In this document: positions 17,695-28,410 of the stretch, in pieces
Position numbering within the stretch: position 1 is the stretch's first letter
How the letters are laid out: every line of letters starts with the position of its first letter
Origin: Posidoniimonas corsicana
GTDB lineage: Bacteria > Planctomycetota > Planctomycetia > Pirellulales > Lacipirellulaceae
Assembly: GCF_007859765.1 (NCBI RefSeq)
Contig: NZ_SIHJ01000004.1
Span: 282,490-346,489, forward strand
DNA length: 64,000 nt
Direction: 5' to 3'
Position numbers and translations under genes: made by a program
Notes under the pieces: generated by a model
Seen by the model: the letters and a program-made list of their open reading frames with translations, nothing else
What the model was told of the DNA's origin: nothing
The model's database searches: none

Positions 17695-18675
17695 ATGCCC
17701 GTGAGACGAGGGGCCGTCCCCCGCGGGTTCACGCTGGTAGAGCTCCTGGTGGTGATCGCCGTGATTGGGGCGCTGGTTGCTCTGCTATTGCCGGCGGTGC
17801 AGGCGGCCCGCGGCGCTGCGCGGCGGGCGTCGTGCGCGAACAACCTGAAGCAGGTCGGTTTGGCGATGCAGTCGTTCCACGGTTCGCGGCGGCATTTCCC
17901 GGCCGGCCGGGGCGCGCCGCTGCCGGAGATCTTTTCGGCCCACGCCCACCTGCTCGAGTACCTCGAGGACGGCGCCCTGTTCGCCACGATGGACCTCACC
18001 CAGGCGCCAACCACGTTTGGCATCGGCGGCGGCGTTGTGTTCAGCGGCGACGCCAACTACCAGGCGGCGACCACGCCGGTCGCGGCGTACGTCTGCCCGA
18101 GCGACCCCGCGGCGCCTCGCGTTCCCGGGACTGAGTTCGCCGCGACCAGCTACGCGGGCAACGCCGGCTCGGGCGGCGTTGACTACGGCAGCCTCACCGA
18201 CGCCGACGGCGTGTTCTACCTCGGCTCGCAGACCCGCATGCGGGACCTGACCGACGGCTCGTCACACACCGCCGCGTTCGCCGAACGCACCCTCGGACCC
18301 GGCGCCGCGCCGGCCGATCTGCCGACGCCTGCGGGACCTCAAACCGGCGAGTACATGCTGGAGCTCCCCGGCGGCGCCGACACAACCCCCGACGCCTGCT
18401 CGGCGGGCGGGGGCGAGTGGAACGGCGAACGCGGCGCCAAGTGGGTCTTGGGCAACTACGGCAACACGCTCTACAACCACGCGCTGGCGCCCAACTCGCC
18501 GGACTGGGACTGCATGAACGCCCGCCAGCAGAAGGGCCGCCTGGCCGCCCGCAGCCAGCACCCCGGCGGGGTCATGACGCTGCTGTGTGACGGGTCGGCA
18601 CGGTTCACCACGGACGCGGTAGAACCTGAGGTGTGGCGTTCCCTTGCAACCCGGGCCGGCGGCGAGCTGCCGTAG
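17695..18675 (+). CDS. DUF1559 pseudopilin-like protein
   Basis: 326 residues. The N-terminal motif [19 protein letters not shown] is followed by [25 protein letters not shown]. The C-terminal hallmark is [24 protein letters not shown]. It begins 3 bp after the sorbosone-dehydrogenase-like gene and is surely co-transcribed with it. I infer that the pilin-like protein and the secreted propeller act in the same envelope compartment. Confidence 0.9.
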   Translation: MPVRRGAVPRGFTLVELLVVIAVIGALVALLLPAVQAARGAARRASCANNLKQVGLAMQSFHGSRRHFPAGRGAPLPEIFSAHAHLLEYLEDGALFATMDLTQAPTTFGIGGGVVFSGDANYQAATTPVAAYVCPSDPAAPRVPGTEFAATSYAGNAGSGGVDYGSLTDADGVFYLGSQTRMRDLTDGSSHTAAFAERTLGPGAAPADLPTPAGPQTGEYMLELPGGADTTPDACSAGGGEWNGERGAKWVLGNYGNTLYNHALAPNSPDWDCMNARQQKGRLAARSQHPGGVMTLLCDGSARFTTDAVEPEVWRSLATRAGGELP

Positions 18676-18683
18676 CCCGCGGG

Positions 18684-19804
<1,121 letters not shown>

Positions 19805-19808
<4 letters not shown>

Positions 19809-20977
19809 GGCGTTGGCGGCTCGCCGAGGTAGCCGTTCAGCACCTCCCGCCAGCCCGGCTGGCTCGTGGTGCGGAGCAGCGACTGGTTGATGCGTTCCCG
19901 CAGCGGGCTGCCGTCCGGGATGGGGAACGCGTACTCCTGGGGCTCGAAGGTCACCGGCAGCACGTGCAGGCCGGGGGCGTCCGCCTGGTTGATCTGGTAG
20001 CGGAGTATGGGTTCATCATACACCACCGCGGCAACCCGCTCCTGCCGCAACGCGCCCAGCGCGTCGGCGGCGCCGCTAAACAATTCGGGCACGATGCCGC
20101 GGTTGCGGAGGTAGGATTCCGCGGTCGACCCCTCGACGGTCGCCACCCGCACGCTGGGCAAGTCGCCGGGTCCGGAGATCCCGGTCTTGAGCTGGGTCAC
20201 GGTGAGCACCGACGTCACCGAGGCGGTGAAGCTGGCGATGATGAACAAACCGGCGAACATCCACACCAGCCCGATCAGCCGGCCCGGCAGCGTCTTGGGC
20301 GCCTTGTCGCCGTAGCCGACGGTCGTCAGCGTGACGGCCGCCCACCACAGACCCGACCCGATGCCCCGTGCGGGGCCGCCGCCGAACTGTTCGGGGTTGC
20401 CGCGGCGTTCAAAGAAGTACACCGCCACAGCGCTGATCAGCAGCGCGGCGAGCAACGCCGCGACAACCTTCATGAACGTCGGCGAGATCACCGCCGACGC
20501 GATGCCCAGCCAGCCCTGGTCGCGCTGGTTGGCGCCCACGGCGATGCCCAAACCCGAGCTGTAGAAGGGGTGGGTGAAGTCCATCCGCAGCTCTCGCTCG
20601 TAGTTCAGCGTGATCGCGCCGGCCCCCATGTCGACTTTGCCCCGCTCGACCGCGTCGAGCAGTTCGTCCAGGCCCATCTCGCGGTAGTCGATCGTGACCT
20701 CCCTGCCCGCCGCGCGGATCTCGGCCTGCACCTCGCGCAGCAGGTCGACGCAGATGCCGGTCCACTCCCCCTGAGCGTTCTTCATCGAGAAGGGCGGGGC
20801 GTCGCGCACCGCCACGGCCACCGTCCGAGCCTCCGCGTTAGACTCCGCTTCTGTTTGATCCTGTGCGACGGCTGGCGTTGAGGTGGAGGCCAGCAAAGTC
20901 AGCAGCGCGGCAATGGCCCGCCCAGCATGCATCTGAGTTGCTACGGGCGATTTCGACGTGGGGGTTTCGATAGGCAT
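19805..20977 (-). CDS. prokaryotic ionotropic glutamate-receptor-like ligand-gated K+ channel (GluR0 type)
   Basis: 390 residues. Order: signal peptide; first half of a family-3 solute-binding domain (AVAVRDAPPFSMKNAQGEWTG, GLDELLDAVERGKVDMGAG, MDFTHPFYSSGLGIAV); membrane helix 1; a pore loop with the K+ selectivity filter TVGYGD (about residues 219-224); membrane helix 2 (LVWMFAGLFIIASFTASVTSVL); then the second binding half (VRVATVEGSTAESYLRNRG to AFPIPDGSPLRERIN). This split-binding-domain-around-a-pore layout is that of GluR0 channels. The ATG at 20977 has AAAGGAG upstream and is preferred over 21046. It overlaps corA by 4 bp. Confidence 0.9.
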
Positions 20978-21198
20978 CAGGCTCCTTTCGGGATGGCAGC
21001 AGACGGGCGTGCGCCCCTGATTGATACACGCGGCTGGCGCCAGCAATCAATGGGCCGCCGTTGCTAGCGTGCCGGCGCTGGTCGTCGCGCGACCAGGCGT
21101 GTGGCCGTCGTTCGATTGCAGTCGGCCAGCCCCGCACGCCGATGCAAGGAGGACACGGCGGTGTGCGCCGGCCGGAACCGCCGCAGAGGAGCGTCAGC

Positions 21199-21858
21199 AT
21201 GCAACGCGATTTCCTTTCGTCGCTCGACTCGGCCAACCAACCCCCCGCGGCGCGGTACTGCTCGCACTGCGGCGCGTCGGCGGAGAACAAGTTCTGCTCG
21301 AGCTGTGGTCAGCCCCTGGCCGCCAGTCCGGCGGCACCGGTCGGTGACTGGCGGCAGCTGATCTGCTTCGAGGAGGTCGTCCGCGCGCCCGAGGCCCGAG
21401 CCCGCATCCAGGCGGGCGCCGCCCGCAGCCGCAAGCGGCTCAGCGGCGAGGAGTTCCTGGCGATGGCGGGCTCGGTCATGTCGATCGGAGTGCCGTTGGA
21501 CAAGCTCGCAGGCGTGGTTCAGCCGCTGTACGCCTCGTGGGGCGTCAAGACCGGCAAGGAGCAGCGCCAGCGGGTGCACGCGCCGCCCGGCGAGACACTG
21601 GTTAGAGTACTTTGCTCGCTGGCCGAACGGGGGCAGGAGCTGCAGCAGGTTCAGCAGGCCGACGACGCCTGCACGCTGGTCGCAACGTTCCCGTCGGACC
21701 TGCTTGCGCTGGAGGGCAGGTTGCTGGTGACTGTCGAACGGGCGGCGGAGGGCAGCCAGGTCCTGGCGGCCACCAAGATCGAGGGTCAGGCGTTCGACTG
21801 GGGCAAGAGCCGCCGCGGGCTCGAGCGGCTGTTTACCGACCTGCAGCGGGCCGCGTAA
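21199..21858 (+). CDS. zinc-ribbon protein of unknown function
   Basis: 219 residues. A double CxxC zinc ribbon near the N-terminus (YCSHCGASAENK, then FCSSCGQPLA, about residues 19-38) is followed by an alpha/beta domain with no recognised motif. There is no signal peptide or membrane helix, so it is probably cytoplasmic. The ATG at 21199 has GAGGAG a short way upstream. It is divergent from the GluR0-like gene across a 221-bp promoter region and convergent with flhB, with repeat copy B in between. Confidence 0.65.
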   Translation: MQRDFLSSLDSANQPPAARYCSHCGASAENKFCSSCGQPLAASPAAPVGDWRQLICFEEVVRAPEARARIQAGAARSRKRLSGEEFLAMAGSVMSIGVPLDKLAGVVQPLYASWGVKTGKEQRQRVHAPPGETLVRVLCSLAERGQELQQVQQADDACTLVATFPSDLLALEGRLLVTVERAAEGSQVLAATKIEGQAFDWGKSRRGLERLFTDLQRAA

Positions 21859-22200
21859 CCGCGGTCCGGAGTTTTGTCCCGTTCTGGCGCATCGATTCTT
21901 AGGGACAAAAGTCGGCCCACGCGGCGCCGCTCCGATTCGTTTCGTGCTTGTATAGCAGGGTATTCAGTTCTCGTCGGTTCCGTGCTCGCCCGACTTTTGT
22001 CCCTCGGCAGGGCGGGATAGGGACAAAAGTCTCGGCTGCCCCCGCGCTTGCGCCCAGCTTTTCGGACGCGGCATGAACGCGCACCGCTTACGCAGCAACC
22101 CCTTCATTGGAACACACTGGGTGGCCGGTTTCGACAACAAACTGGGGGAGAAGCCGAGTCGATCGACCGGCAAGTCACCGACCCATGGCGGCCCGAGACC
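21859..22200. other. convergent intergenic region filled by repeat copy B
   Basis: 342 bp between the stop codons of the zinc-ribbon gene (+) and flhB (-). Apart from repeat copy B nothing else was recognised, and no gene is supported. Confidence 0.6.
21871..22133 (+). repeat. dispersed double-hairpin intergenic repeat, copy B
   Basis: Module 1: AGTTTTGTCCC (about 21870-21880) with AGGGACAAAAGT at 21901-21912; the upstream arm has one mismatch. Module 2: CGACTTTTGTCCCT at 21991-22004 with AGGGACAAAAGT at 22019-22030. The tail (ATTGG, then GGGTGGCCGGTTTCGAC) is at about 22106-22133. GCTTGTATAGCAG between the modules matches copy A. It begins 12 bp after the stop codon of the zinc-ribbon gene. 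Confidence 0.85.
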
Positions 22201-23286
22201 CTACGCCGCGCGCGGCGGCTTTGGCGGCTTCTTGCCCTTGAGCTGGTAGACGTAGGCCAGCACCTCGGCCACCGCCGCGTAGCTCTTGTCGGGCACGGGG
22301 TGGTTGATGCTGACCTCCTTGTAGAGCAGCTGCGCCAGCGGCTTCCGCTCGACGATCGGCACGTTGCTCTCCAACGCCAACCGACGGATCCGCTGGGCCA
22401 CTACGCCGGCGCCCTTGGCCACCACGATCGGGGCGGCCATCTTCTCCGCGTCGTACCGCAGGGCGACCGCCAACTCCGTCGGGTTGGTCACCACGACGTC
22501 CGCCTTCGGTACCTCCTGCCCCATCCGGTTGAGCGCCAGCTGTCGCTGCACCTGCCGCCGGCGGGCGATGACCTGCGGGTCGCCCTGCAGGTTCTTCATC
22601 TCTTCTTTGACCTCTTGGTGGGTCATCTTCAGGTCCTGCTCGTGCTTCCACTTCTGGAACGCGAAATCCGCCAGCGCGAGCACCAGCAACGCCACGCCGA
22701 CCCACAGCAGAGCCTGCACGGCGACCTCGCCGGTCAGCACCGCCAGACCGCCGATCGACAACGCGCCCGCATTAAGGATCTCTTCCGATCGCAGCACGAC
22801 CACCACGGCGCTCACCGCCGACACCACGGCCACTTTGAACAGCCCGAAGCCCAGCCGCATGAATCCCTGTAGCGAAACAATCCGCTTGAGCCCCTGCAGC
22901 AGGCTCAGCCGGGACAGGTCCGGCGCCAGCCGGTTGGGCACGAACAGCAGCCCGGTCTGGAATGCGCTGGCCGCCACCGCCGACAGCATCAGCAGGCCGA
23001 AGATGGGCAGCAGCGCCAACCCGACCGCCCCGCCGATCTCCACAAGCTGGTGCATCATGCCCTCGGGCGTCGACCGCAGGTGCCCAACGTCCCCGAGCTG
23101 GCGGCGGAGCATCCGCGCGGCGGTGTCGGCCACCCGTGGGCCCAGGCCGGTGAGGATCAGCGCGGCGGCGACCAACAAAGCCGCCGAGCCAAGGTCCTGG
23201 CTGTACGCGACCTGCCCCTTCTCCCGCGCCTGCTGGCGCCGGTGCGGGGTTGCGTCGTACGTTTTGTCGCCGGACTGTTCGGCCAT
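22201..23286 (-). CDS. flhB: flagellar export switch protein FlhB
   Basis: 361 residues, the normal size. FlhB is an inner-membrane component of the flagellar type III export gate and switches substrate specificity after autocleavage. The N-terminus EQSGDKTYDATPHRRQQAREKGQV is typical. Four membrane helices follow, then the cytoplasmic domain. The cleavage site reads NPTE (VVTNPTELAVALRY) rather than NPTH; the essential Asn-Pro is kept. It is the last gene of the flagellar locus; no flhA follows within the window. Confidence 0.95.
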   Translation of the reverse strand: MAEQSGDKTYDATPHRRQQAREKGQVAYSQDLGSAALLVAAALILTGLGPRVADTAARMLRRQLGDVGHLRSTPEGMMHQLVEIGGAVGLALLPIFGLLMLSAVAASAFQTGLLFVPNRLAPDLSRLSLLQGLKRIVSLQGFMRLGFGLFKVAVVSAVSAVVVVLRSEEILNAGALSIGGLAVLTGEVAVQALLWVGVALLVLALADFAFQKWKHEQDLKMTHQEVKEEMKNLQGDPQVIARRRQVQRQLALNRMGQEVPKADVVVTNPTELAVALRYDAEKMAAPIVVAKGAGVVAQRIRRLALESNVPIVERKPLAQLLYKEVSINHPVPDKSYAAVAEVLAYVYQLKGKKPPKPPRAA

Positions 23287-23368
23287 GCCTGGGGGCGGCG
23301 GTTAGGGGGCGAGACCCGATCGTCGCCGGGGCGTGCGCCCTCGATTCGTCCGGGCCTGTGACCGGGGG

Positions 23369-24205
23369 CTACCGCCCCGCGGCTGACGGGGGTTGGGTTG
23401 TGTCTGTATCGATAGGTTGCACGGTGTAGCTGAGGTTCACCAAGGCGTCTTCGAGCGGCTGCTGGAACGTCCACGCCACGCCGCCGATGGTGGCGAAGCA
23501 GAGCCCGAGGGTCAGCAGCGAGTTGACGCTGAAGCCGACCACGATCACGTTGATCTGCGGCAGCGTGCGGCTGATCAAACCCAGCACGATGGTCGCCAAC
23601 AGGAGCGAGATCATCAGCGGTGCCGCGGCCCGCAGCGCGAGCTCAAAGCTCTGGCTCAGCAGCGAGATCATCATGTCGGCGTAGTCCTCGCCCAGCGAGG
23701 CCCGACCGGGCGGCGCCCAGGTGAAGGTGTCGAGCAGCGCCTGAACCGCCATCCGCAGCCCGCCGATCGCGATGAACACGGCGAACGTCACGTAGTAGAA
23801 GAGTTGGCCGAACACCGACACGCTGGTGTCCAGGCCGGGGTCGAACAACTCGCCGATCGCCATGCCGGACATCTGCGCGACGATCTGCCCGGCCATCTGC
23901 ACGCCCGACAGGATCACCATCACGCCGAGCCCGAGCATCGCGCCCACGACCACCTCTAGCGCGATCATTTTGCCGAACAGCAGCAGGTTCATGCCGTCCG
24001 ACAGGATCGAGTTGCTGCTGGTCAGCGGCGCGCCGTGCGACGGCAGCACGAGCAGCGACAGCGCGACCGCCAGCAACGCCCGCACACGAATCGGGGCCGC
24101 CTGGGCGCCGAACAGCGGCGCCGTGCCCAACAACGCCCCCACCCGGGCCAGGATCAGCGCGAAGGCCGCGGTCTGGTTCAGTAGGTAGGGTTCGAGCCAG
24201 GGCAT
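23369..24205 (-). CDS. fliR: flagellar biosynthesis protein FliR
   Basis: 278 residues, strongly hydrophobic with about six membrane helices. It carries the FliR/SctT patterns ILARVGALLGTAPLFG near the N-terminus and the central LSGVQMAGQIVAQMSGMAIGELFDP. FliR forms the export gate core with FliP and FliQ. It lies between fliQ and flhB as usual, 27 bp from fliQ and 82 bp from flhB. Confidence 0.95.
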   Translation of the reverse strand: MPWLEPYLLNQTAAFALILARVGALLGTAPLFGAQAAPIRVRALLAVALSLLVLPSHGAPLTSSNSILSDGMNLLLFGKMIALEVVVGAMLGLGVMVILSGVQMAGQIVAQMSGMAIGELFDPGLDTSVSVFGQLFYYVTFAVFIAIGGLRMAVQALLDTFTWAPPGRASLGEDYADMMISLLSQSFELALRAAAPLMISLLLATIVLGLISRTLPQINVIVVGFSVNSLLTLGLCFATIGGVAWTFQQPLEDALVNLSYTVQPIDTDTTQPPSAAGR

Positions 24206-24232
24206 GGGCGGTGGGCGGCGCGCCGGCCCGCG

Positions 24233-24499
24233 TTACAGTCGTTCGGGGATGGAGGAGATCAGCCCGCCGGAGTACTCCATCAGACGGGTCAGCAGCCAGG
24301 GCAGCGTCATCGCCAGCGCCACGGCCATCGCCAGCAGCTTCGGCACGAACGCGACCGTCTGCTCCTGGATCTGCGTCAGCGCCTGCAGCAGCCCGATGAG
24401 CAGGCCGACCACCATGCCGGCCAGCAGCACCGGCGCCGCGACGATCGTGGTGACCAGCAGCGCCTCGCGGCCAAGGTCGATGGCTTGTTGGGGGTCCAT
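24233..24499 (-). CDS. fliQ: flagellar biosynthesis protein FliQ
   Basis: 88 residues, the standard length, with two membrane helices. The family motif LIGLLQALTQIQEQTVAFVPK is present. FliQ is a small export-gate subunit packed around FliP. It lies 14 bp after fliP. Confidence 0.96.
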   Translation of the reverse strand: MDPQQAIDLGREALLVTTIVAAPVLLAGMVVGLLIGLLQALTQIQEQTVAFVPKLLAMAVALAMTLPWLLTRLMEYSGGLISSIPERL

Positions 24500-24513
24500 G
24501 GCGGGCTACGGGG

Positions 24514-25458
24514 TCAGACCATCGAGAACAGTGTGAAGCTCTGCAGCAGCATCTCGATCACCAGCCGCCAGCCGTCCAGCAGCACAAACAGCAGCAGCTT
24601 GAACGGCAGCGAGATCAGCACTGGCGGCAGCATCAGCATGCCCATCGAGATCGTGACGCTGGCGACGATGATGTCGAGGATCACGAACGGCAGGTAGATC
24701 TGGAACCCGATCAGGAAGGCGGTCTTGAGTTCGCTCAGCATGAAAGCGGGGAGCAGCGCGGTGATCGGCACCAGCGTCTCGCCCTCCTTCACATCGTAGT
24801 AGGCGTAGGCCCGCATCTCTCCGGTGTCCGGGTCGATGCCGCCGTCCGGCTGGTGGCTGAGGAACAGGTAGACGTCGTCGTGGTTGCCGGTGTGCGAGAT
24901 CTGGTCCGCCATGAACACCCGCAACGGGTCGGTGGAACGCGTGAACGCTTCCTGCAGGTCGATCGTGCCCTCGCTGTAGGGCTTGATGCCCCGCTCGTAG
25001 CTCTCGGTCCAGACCGGCGTCATGATCAGGAGGGTGACGAACAACGCGATGGAGGTCAGCACCTGACTGGGCGGGAGCTGCTGTGTCCCCAGCGCCTGTC
25101 GCAGCAGCCCCAGCACGACGATGATCCGCACGAAGCTGGTGGTCATCAGCAGCACCGCGGGCGCGAGGCTCACCACGGTGAGCATCAGCATGATCTGCAG
25201 CGAAGAGCTCAGCCGTTCGCGGCTGGTCCACTCGGCCGGCCCGCCGATGCCTTGAACCGTCGACTCCGCCGCCGCGTCGAAGGTCCCCAGCGGTGAGATC
25301 GAGGTGGCGGTCGCGTCGGTGCTGGTCGTTGTCTGCGCGGCGGCCTCGGCCTGCGCGTACGCGGGCGCCCCCGAGAAGCCGACGAGCAACAGCAGCGCGA
25401 GAGCCGCTGCGGCGCCGCTTCGGCGGGCCCGCGGCGTGGATGGCTCGTTACCTTGCAC
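24514..25458 (-). CDS. fliP: flagellar biosynthesis protein FliP
   Basis: 314 residues, longer than the usual 245 because of an extended signal-peptide-bearing N-terminus (about 80 residues, ending near APAYAQ, rich in A and T). The core is classic: [57 protein letters not shown] and [24 protein letters not shown]. It starts 11 bp inside fliO, so the two are coupled. Confidence 0.96.
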   Translation of the reverse strand: MQGNEPSTPRARRSGAAAALALLLLVGFSGAPAYAQAEAAAQTTTSTDATATSISPLGTFDAAAESTVQGIGGPAEWTSRERLSSSLQIMLMLTVVSLAPAVLLMTTSFVRIIVVLGLLRQALGTQQLPPSQVLTSIALFVTLLIMTPVWTESYERGIKPYSEGTIDLQEAFTRSTDPLRVFMADQISHTGNHDDVYLFLSHQPDGGIDPDTGEMRAYAYYDVKEGETLVPITALLPAFMLSELKTAFLIGFQIYLPFVILDIIVASVTISMGMLMLPPVLISLPFKLLLFVLLDGWRLVIEMLLQSFTLFSMV

Positions 25459-26332
25459 CGCGGCCTCCGGGCGTTTTGGCGTAGGCGGCGGCGAGCTGCT
25501 GGCGGTCGATCAGCGGGGACTCGCCGCCGAGGAAGCCCGGCTCGGCCGGTTCGGTGGTCAGCTTCTCAAACACGTCTTGGAAGGCGGTGGTGGCGCTGTG
25601 CTCGCCGCCCTGTTCGCACAGGCCCAGCAGCCGGCTGACCTCAGCCGGGTCGGTGACCTCGGTGAGCGGCTTGGCCCCGTCCGGGGTGATATGCACCAGC
25701 ACCAGCTTCGATCCGACCTTCAGCAGGTGCGCGGTCTGTTTCCCGCCCAGCGCGATGCGGCCGACGACGCTCGCCACCTCTCCCGGCAGCAGCCGCTGCG
25801 ACTTTGGCGTGGCTCGCTTGAGCAGCGCCGCGGTGAGCAGGAACAGGCCGACCACCAGACCCAACGCGGCGGCCGACGTGACCGGGTCCAGCGGGAGGCT
25901 GTCCCAGCTGAAGCTCAGCAGCTGCGGCCGCTCGCCCGGTGCCCGCGGAGTGGCGGATTGTGAACGTGGCGCCAAACGCCGGGGGTCTTGAGGGACGCTG
26001 GTGGTGTGCGATTGGACGGCGGGCGGATCGACGATGGCGGACGCCGGTGCAGCCGCCTGCGCGACGAGTGGCGCTGGTAAGTCGGGCATTGGCGCCGGGG
26101 GCTCGGCTGGCTCGGTCGCTTGGATCGTTGGGGCGGTTTCCGCGGGGAGTTCCTCTTCCACCCCGACCACCGGTGGCGTCGGCTCCAGGAGGTGCGGCAG
26201 GCCTACTGGGCCGGCGGCCTTCTGCGGCGTGGCCCTGGGCGGCGACAGGTCCGGTCCTTGCGCCCAGCCGGCGGAAGCCAGCGCCAACGCGCCCAGCAGA
26301 GGGGCGGCCAGCAGTGGGCGGGCGGATTCCAT
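25448..26332 (-). CDS. fliO: FliO-like flagellar biosynthesis protein
   Basis: 294 residues from ATG at 26332. Signal peptide ([19 protein letters not shown]), a proline-rich periplasmic segment of about 130 residues, one membrane helix ([19 protein letters not shown]), then a cytoplasmic FliO domain with [25 protein letters not shown]. FliO aids FliP complex assembly. The proline-rich insertion makes it longer than usual. It lies between fliN and fliP and overlaps fliP by 11 bp. A longer frame begins at 26413. Confidence 0.85.
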   Translation of the reverse strand: MESARPLLAAPLLGALALASAGWAQGPDLSPPRATPQKAAGPVGLPHLLEPTPPVVGVEEELPAETAPTIQATEPAEPPAPMPDLPAPLVAQAAAPASAIVDPPAVQSHTTSVPQDPRRLAPRSQSATPRAPGERPQLLSFSWDSLPLDPVTSAAALGLVVGLFLLTAALLKRATPKSQRLLPGEVASVVGRIALGGKQTAHLLKVGSKLVLVHITPDGAKPLTEVTDPAEVSRLLGLCEQGGEHSATTAFQDVFEKLTTEPAEPGFLGGESPLIDRQQLAAAYAKTPGGRGAR

Positions 26333-26443
26333 GCGTGCACCTGCTCGGGGTGTCGATTCCGGACGGGAAGACGGTCGAGCAGGCTTATAGAAGACGCCGG
26401 GGGGGGCCGCCATAGCACTCGGCGGCCGCTAGCGTCACCGGTC

Positions 26444-27061
26444 CTAGGCGACGGCGCTGTCGCCCACCACCAGTTCGGTGACGCGCACGCAGAAGTTGTC
26501 GTTGAGCACCAGCACCTCGCCGCGGGCGATGAGGCGCCCGTTCACGAGCACGTCGACGGGGTCGCCGGCCAGCTTGTCCAGCGGCACCACGGCGCCGCTC
26601 TTGAGCCGCAGCACGTCCTCCAGGTGCATGTGGGTGCGGCCCAGCTCGATCTTCAGGTCGAGCTGCACGTCGCGCACCAGCTCGAGCGTGGCCGCCTCGG
26701 TCGAGGCGTGCGAGCCGCCCAGGTCGTCGAGGGCGAAGGGGCGCATCCCGGCGGGCAGCTCGGTAGAGGGGCTGTCGATCGACGCGATCGCCTCCTCCGC
26801 CTTGTTGAGCAGCAGCTCCACGTCCGACGCCATCGACGAAGCGCCGGACGACGCCGCAGCGGGCTGGCCGGGCGAGGGCGGCGGCGGCGAGGGCTCCGAC
26901 GAGGGCGCCTGCGAGATCAGCCGCTCGATCTCGCTCTGGTCGAGCGGGACCTCCTCCTCCTTGGGCTTGTCGTCCTTGGGGGGGGGCGCGGGCGCGCCGC
27001 CGGCCTTGGCCTGTGCTAGCAGGGCCTCGATCTCGTCCTGATTGATCTGGTCGTCGGCCAT
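26444..27061 (-). CDS. fliN: flagellar motor switch protein FliN with tandem FliM/FliY-type N-terminal peptides
   Basis: 205 residues, against about 130 for plain FliN. The C-terminal SpoA domain (about 130-200: VQLDLKIELGRTHMHLEDVL, PVDVLVNGRLIARGEVLVLNDNFCVRVTE) is typical FliN, part of the C-ring switch. The N-terminal 55 residues hold two copies of the FliM/FliY-type CheY-docking motif: QDEIEALLAQ (8-17) and DQSEIERLISQ (41-51), joined by a proline/lysine linker. A weaker third, SDVELLLNKA, is at 79-88. It sits directly after fliL (43 bp), where fliM would be expected. Confidence 0.92.
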   Translation of the reverse strand: MADDQINQDEIEALLAQAKAGGAPAPPPKDDKPKEEEVPLDQSEIERLISQAPSSEPSPPPPSPGQPAAASSGASSMASDVELLLNKAEEAIASIDSPSTELPAGMRPFALDDLGGSHASTEAATLELVRDVQLDLKIELGRTHMHLEDVLRLKSGAVVPLDKLAGDPVDVLVNGRLIARGEVLVLNDNFCVRVTELVVGDSAVA

Positions 27062-27104
27062 CGGGATTCCTTTCCCTGGGGGCGTGCTAGCGTTTCGGCG
27101 CCGC

Positions 27105-27665
27105 CTACCGCTGCACGAAGTTGAACCGGGTCAAGAACACCTCGCGGACCATCGGCTTGCCCAGCGCGCGGTTGGTTCTCTCTAAAATGCGGCGTTTGAT
27201 CAAGCCCAGCCCGCGGTCCGACAGCTCCGAGGGCTCGGCCGCCTGGATGGTCAGGTTGATCTGCTCACGCACGCGGTTCTTGTTGCTCTGGTAGAGCTCG
27301 TTGAATTCGTCCTGCTCGCTGGTCAGCACGGTGGCGACCACCTCCAGGTCGATGTTGACGGTCTTGTCCGCCTCCATATTGTAGCGGGTGATGCTGAACC
27401 CGCCGATCGACACCTCCACCACGTCACGCTCGGCGGGCGCGCCGCTGTCCTCGGAGTAGCTGGCCTCGTCCAGGTCGTCGAGCTCCTCACCGGTCTTGGC
27501 GAGGGCCAGGTCGTGGGCCAGCTTCTCGGTCGCCTCGGGCGAGGGGATGATGAACGACGCGGCCACGACCTGCACGATCACCAGGACGGACAGGATGGCG
27601 ACCGCCTTGACAACGGCCATCAGGCCGCCGCGGGACGGGGCGTCGGTTTCGGTTGGATTGGCCAT
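27105..27665 (-). CDS. fliL: flagellar basal-body protein FliL
   Basis: 186 residues: a short cytoplasmic N-terminus, one membrane helix (VVKAVAILSVLVIVQVVAASFII, about 17-39), and a periplasmic FliL domain ending in VREVFLTRFNFVQR. FliL surrounds the stator and modulates motor torque. It follows motB by 24 bp. Confidence 0.88.
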   Translation of the reverse strand: MANPTETDAPSRGGLMAVVKAVAILSVLVIVQVVAASFIIPSPEATEKLAHDLALAKTGEELDDLDEASYSEDSGAPAERDVVEVSIGGFSITRYNMEADKTVNIDLEVVATVLTSEQDEFNELYQSNKNRVREQINLTIQAAEPSELSDRGLGLIKRRILERTNRALGKPMVREVFLTRFNFVQR

Positions 27666-27689
27666 GGCGGGCCTCGCTCGTGTTGGGGT

Positions 27690-28397
27690 CTAAAGCGTCG
27701 GGTTGACCGCGATGGGCTCGTCCCACATCAGGACCTCCACCCTCGCGTTGCGTTTGCGGCTCTCTTCGTCCAGCCCGTTGTCCAGCGGCTCGGTGGCCGC
27801 GGCGGAGCTGACGCGGATGCGCTGCGGCTCGATGCCCTGCTGCAGCAAGTAGTTCATGGTCTGGTGGGCGCGGGAGTAGGCCAGGCCCCAGTGGTCGCCC
27901 TCGGTGGGCGGCTTCCGCGACGCGTGGCCGCGGATCTCCAGCCGCTGCGGCTTGCCCCGCACCTGGGCGGCGATCTGCCGGAGCTGCATCTTGGCCTCCT
28001 CGGAGAGCATGTCGGACAGCTCGTCGAAGAAGATAACGCCGCCGGATGTGGCGCTCTGGCCGGGGCGGATGGTCTGCACCTGGGGGCTCTCGCCCGAGAC
28101 CGCCTTGACCGGGTTGCCGCCGCGCATGATGTCCAGCCGCTTGGCCCGGCCCATCGACGCCAGCGACGACATCGTGGAGTTGCGCGGCGTGTTCTCGCCC
28201 GGCAGCACGTTGGACACCGTGGCCTCGTGGCCGAACTGGCGCCGCATCGACTCCAGCATCGCCTGGAACTTCTTCTCTTCTTTGATCTCGCTCATCGACA
28301 CCAGCATGATGAAGAACGTCAGGAGCAGCGACATCATGTCGCCGAACGTGACGACCCACTCGGGGATGCCGGGCGCTGGTTCTTCTTCGATGGCCAT
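27690..28397 (-). CDS. motB: flagellar stator protein MotB
   Basis: 235 residues. The N-terminal helix VVTFGDMMSLLLTFFIMLVSMSE contains the ion-binding Asp in the FGDMM context. An OmpA-like peptidoglycan-binding domain follows (LEIRGHASRKPP, SRAHQTMNYLLQQGI, RIRVSSAAATEP). MotB anchors the stator to the cell wall. Ion type (H+ or Na+) cannot be fixed from sequence alone. 13 bp separate it from motA. Confidence 0.93.
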   Translation of the reverse strand: MAIEEEPAPGIPEWVVTFGDMMSLLLTFFIMLVSMSEIKEEKKFQAMLESMRRQFGHEATVSNVLPGENTPRNSTMSSLASMGRAKRLDIMRGGNPVKAVSGESPQVQTIRPGQSATSGGVIFFDELSDMLSEEAKMQLRQIAAQVRGKPQRLEIRGHASRKPPTEGDHWGLAYSRAHQTMNYLLQQGIEPQRIRVSSAAATEPLDNGLDEESRKRNARVEVLMWDEPIAVNPTL

Positions 28398-28410
28398 GGT
28401 GCGGGTGGGG

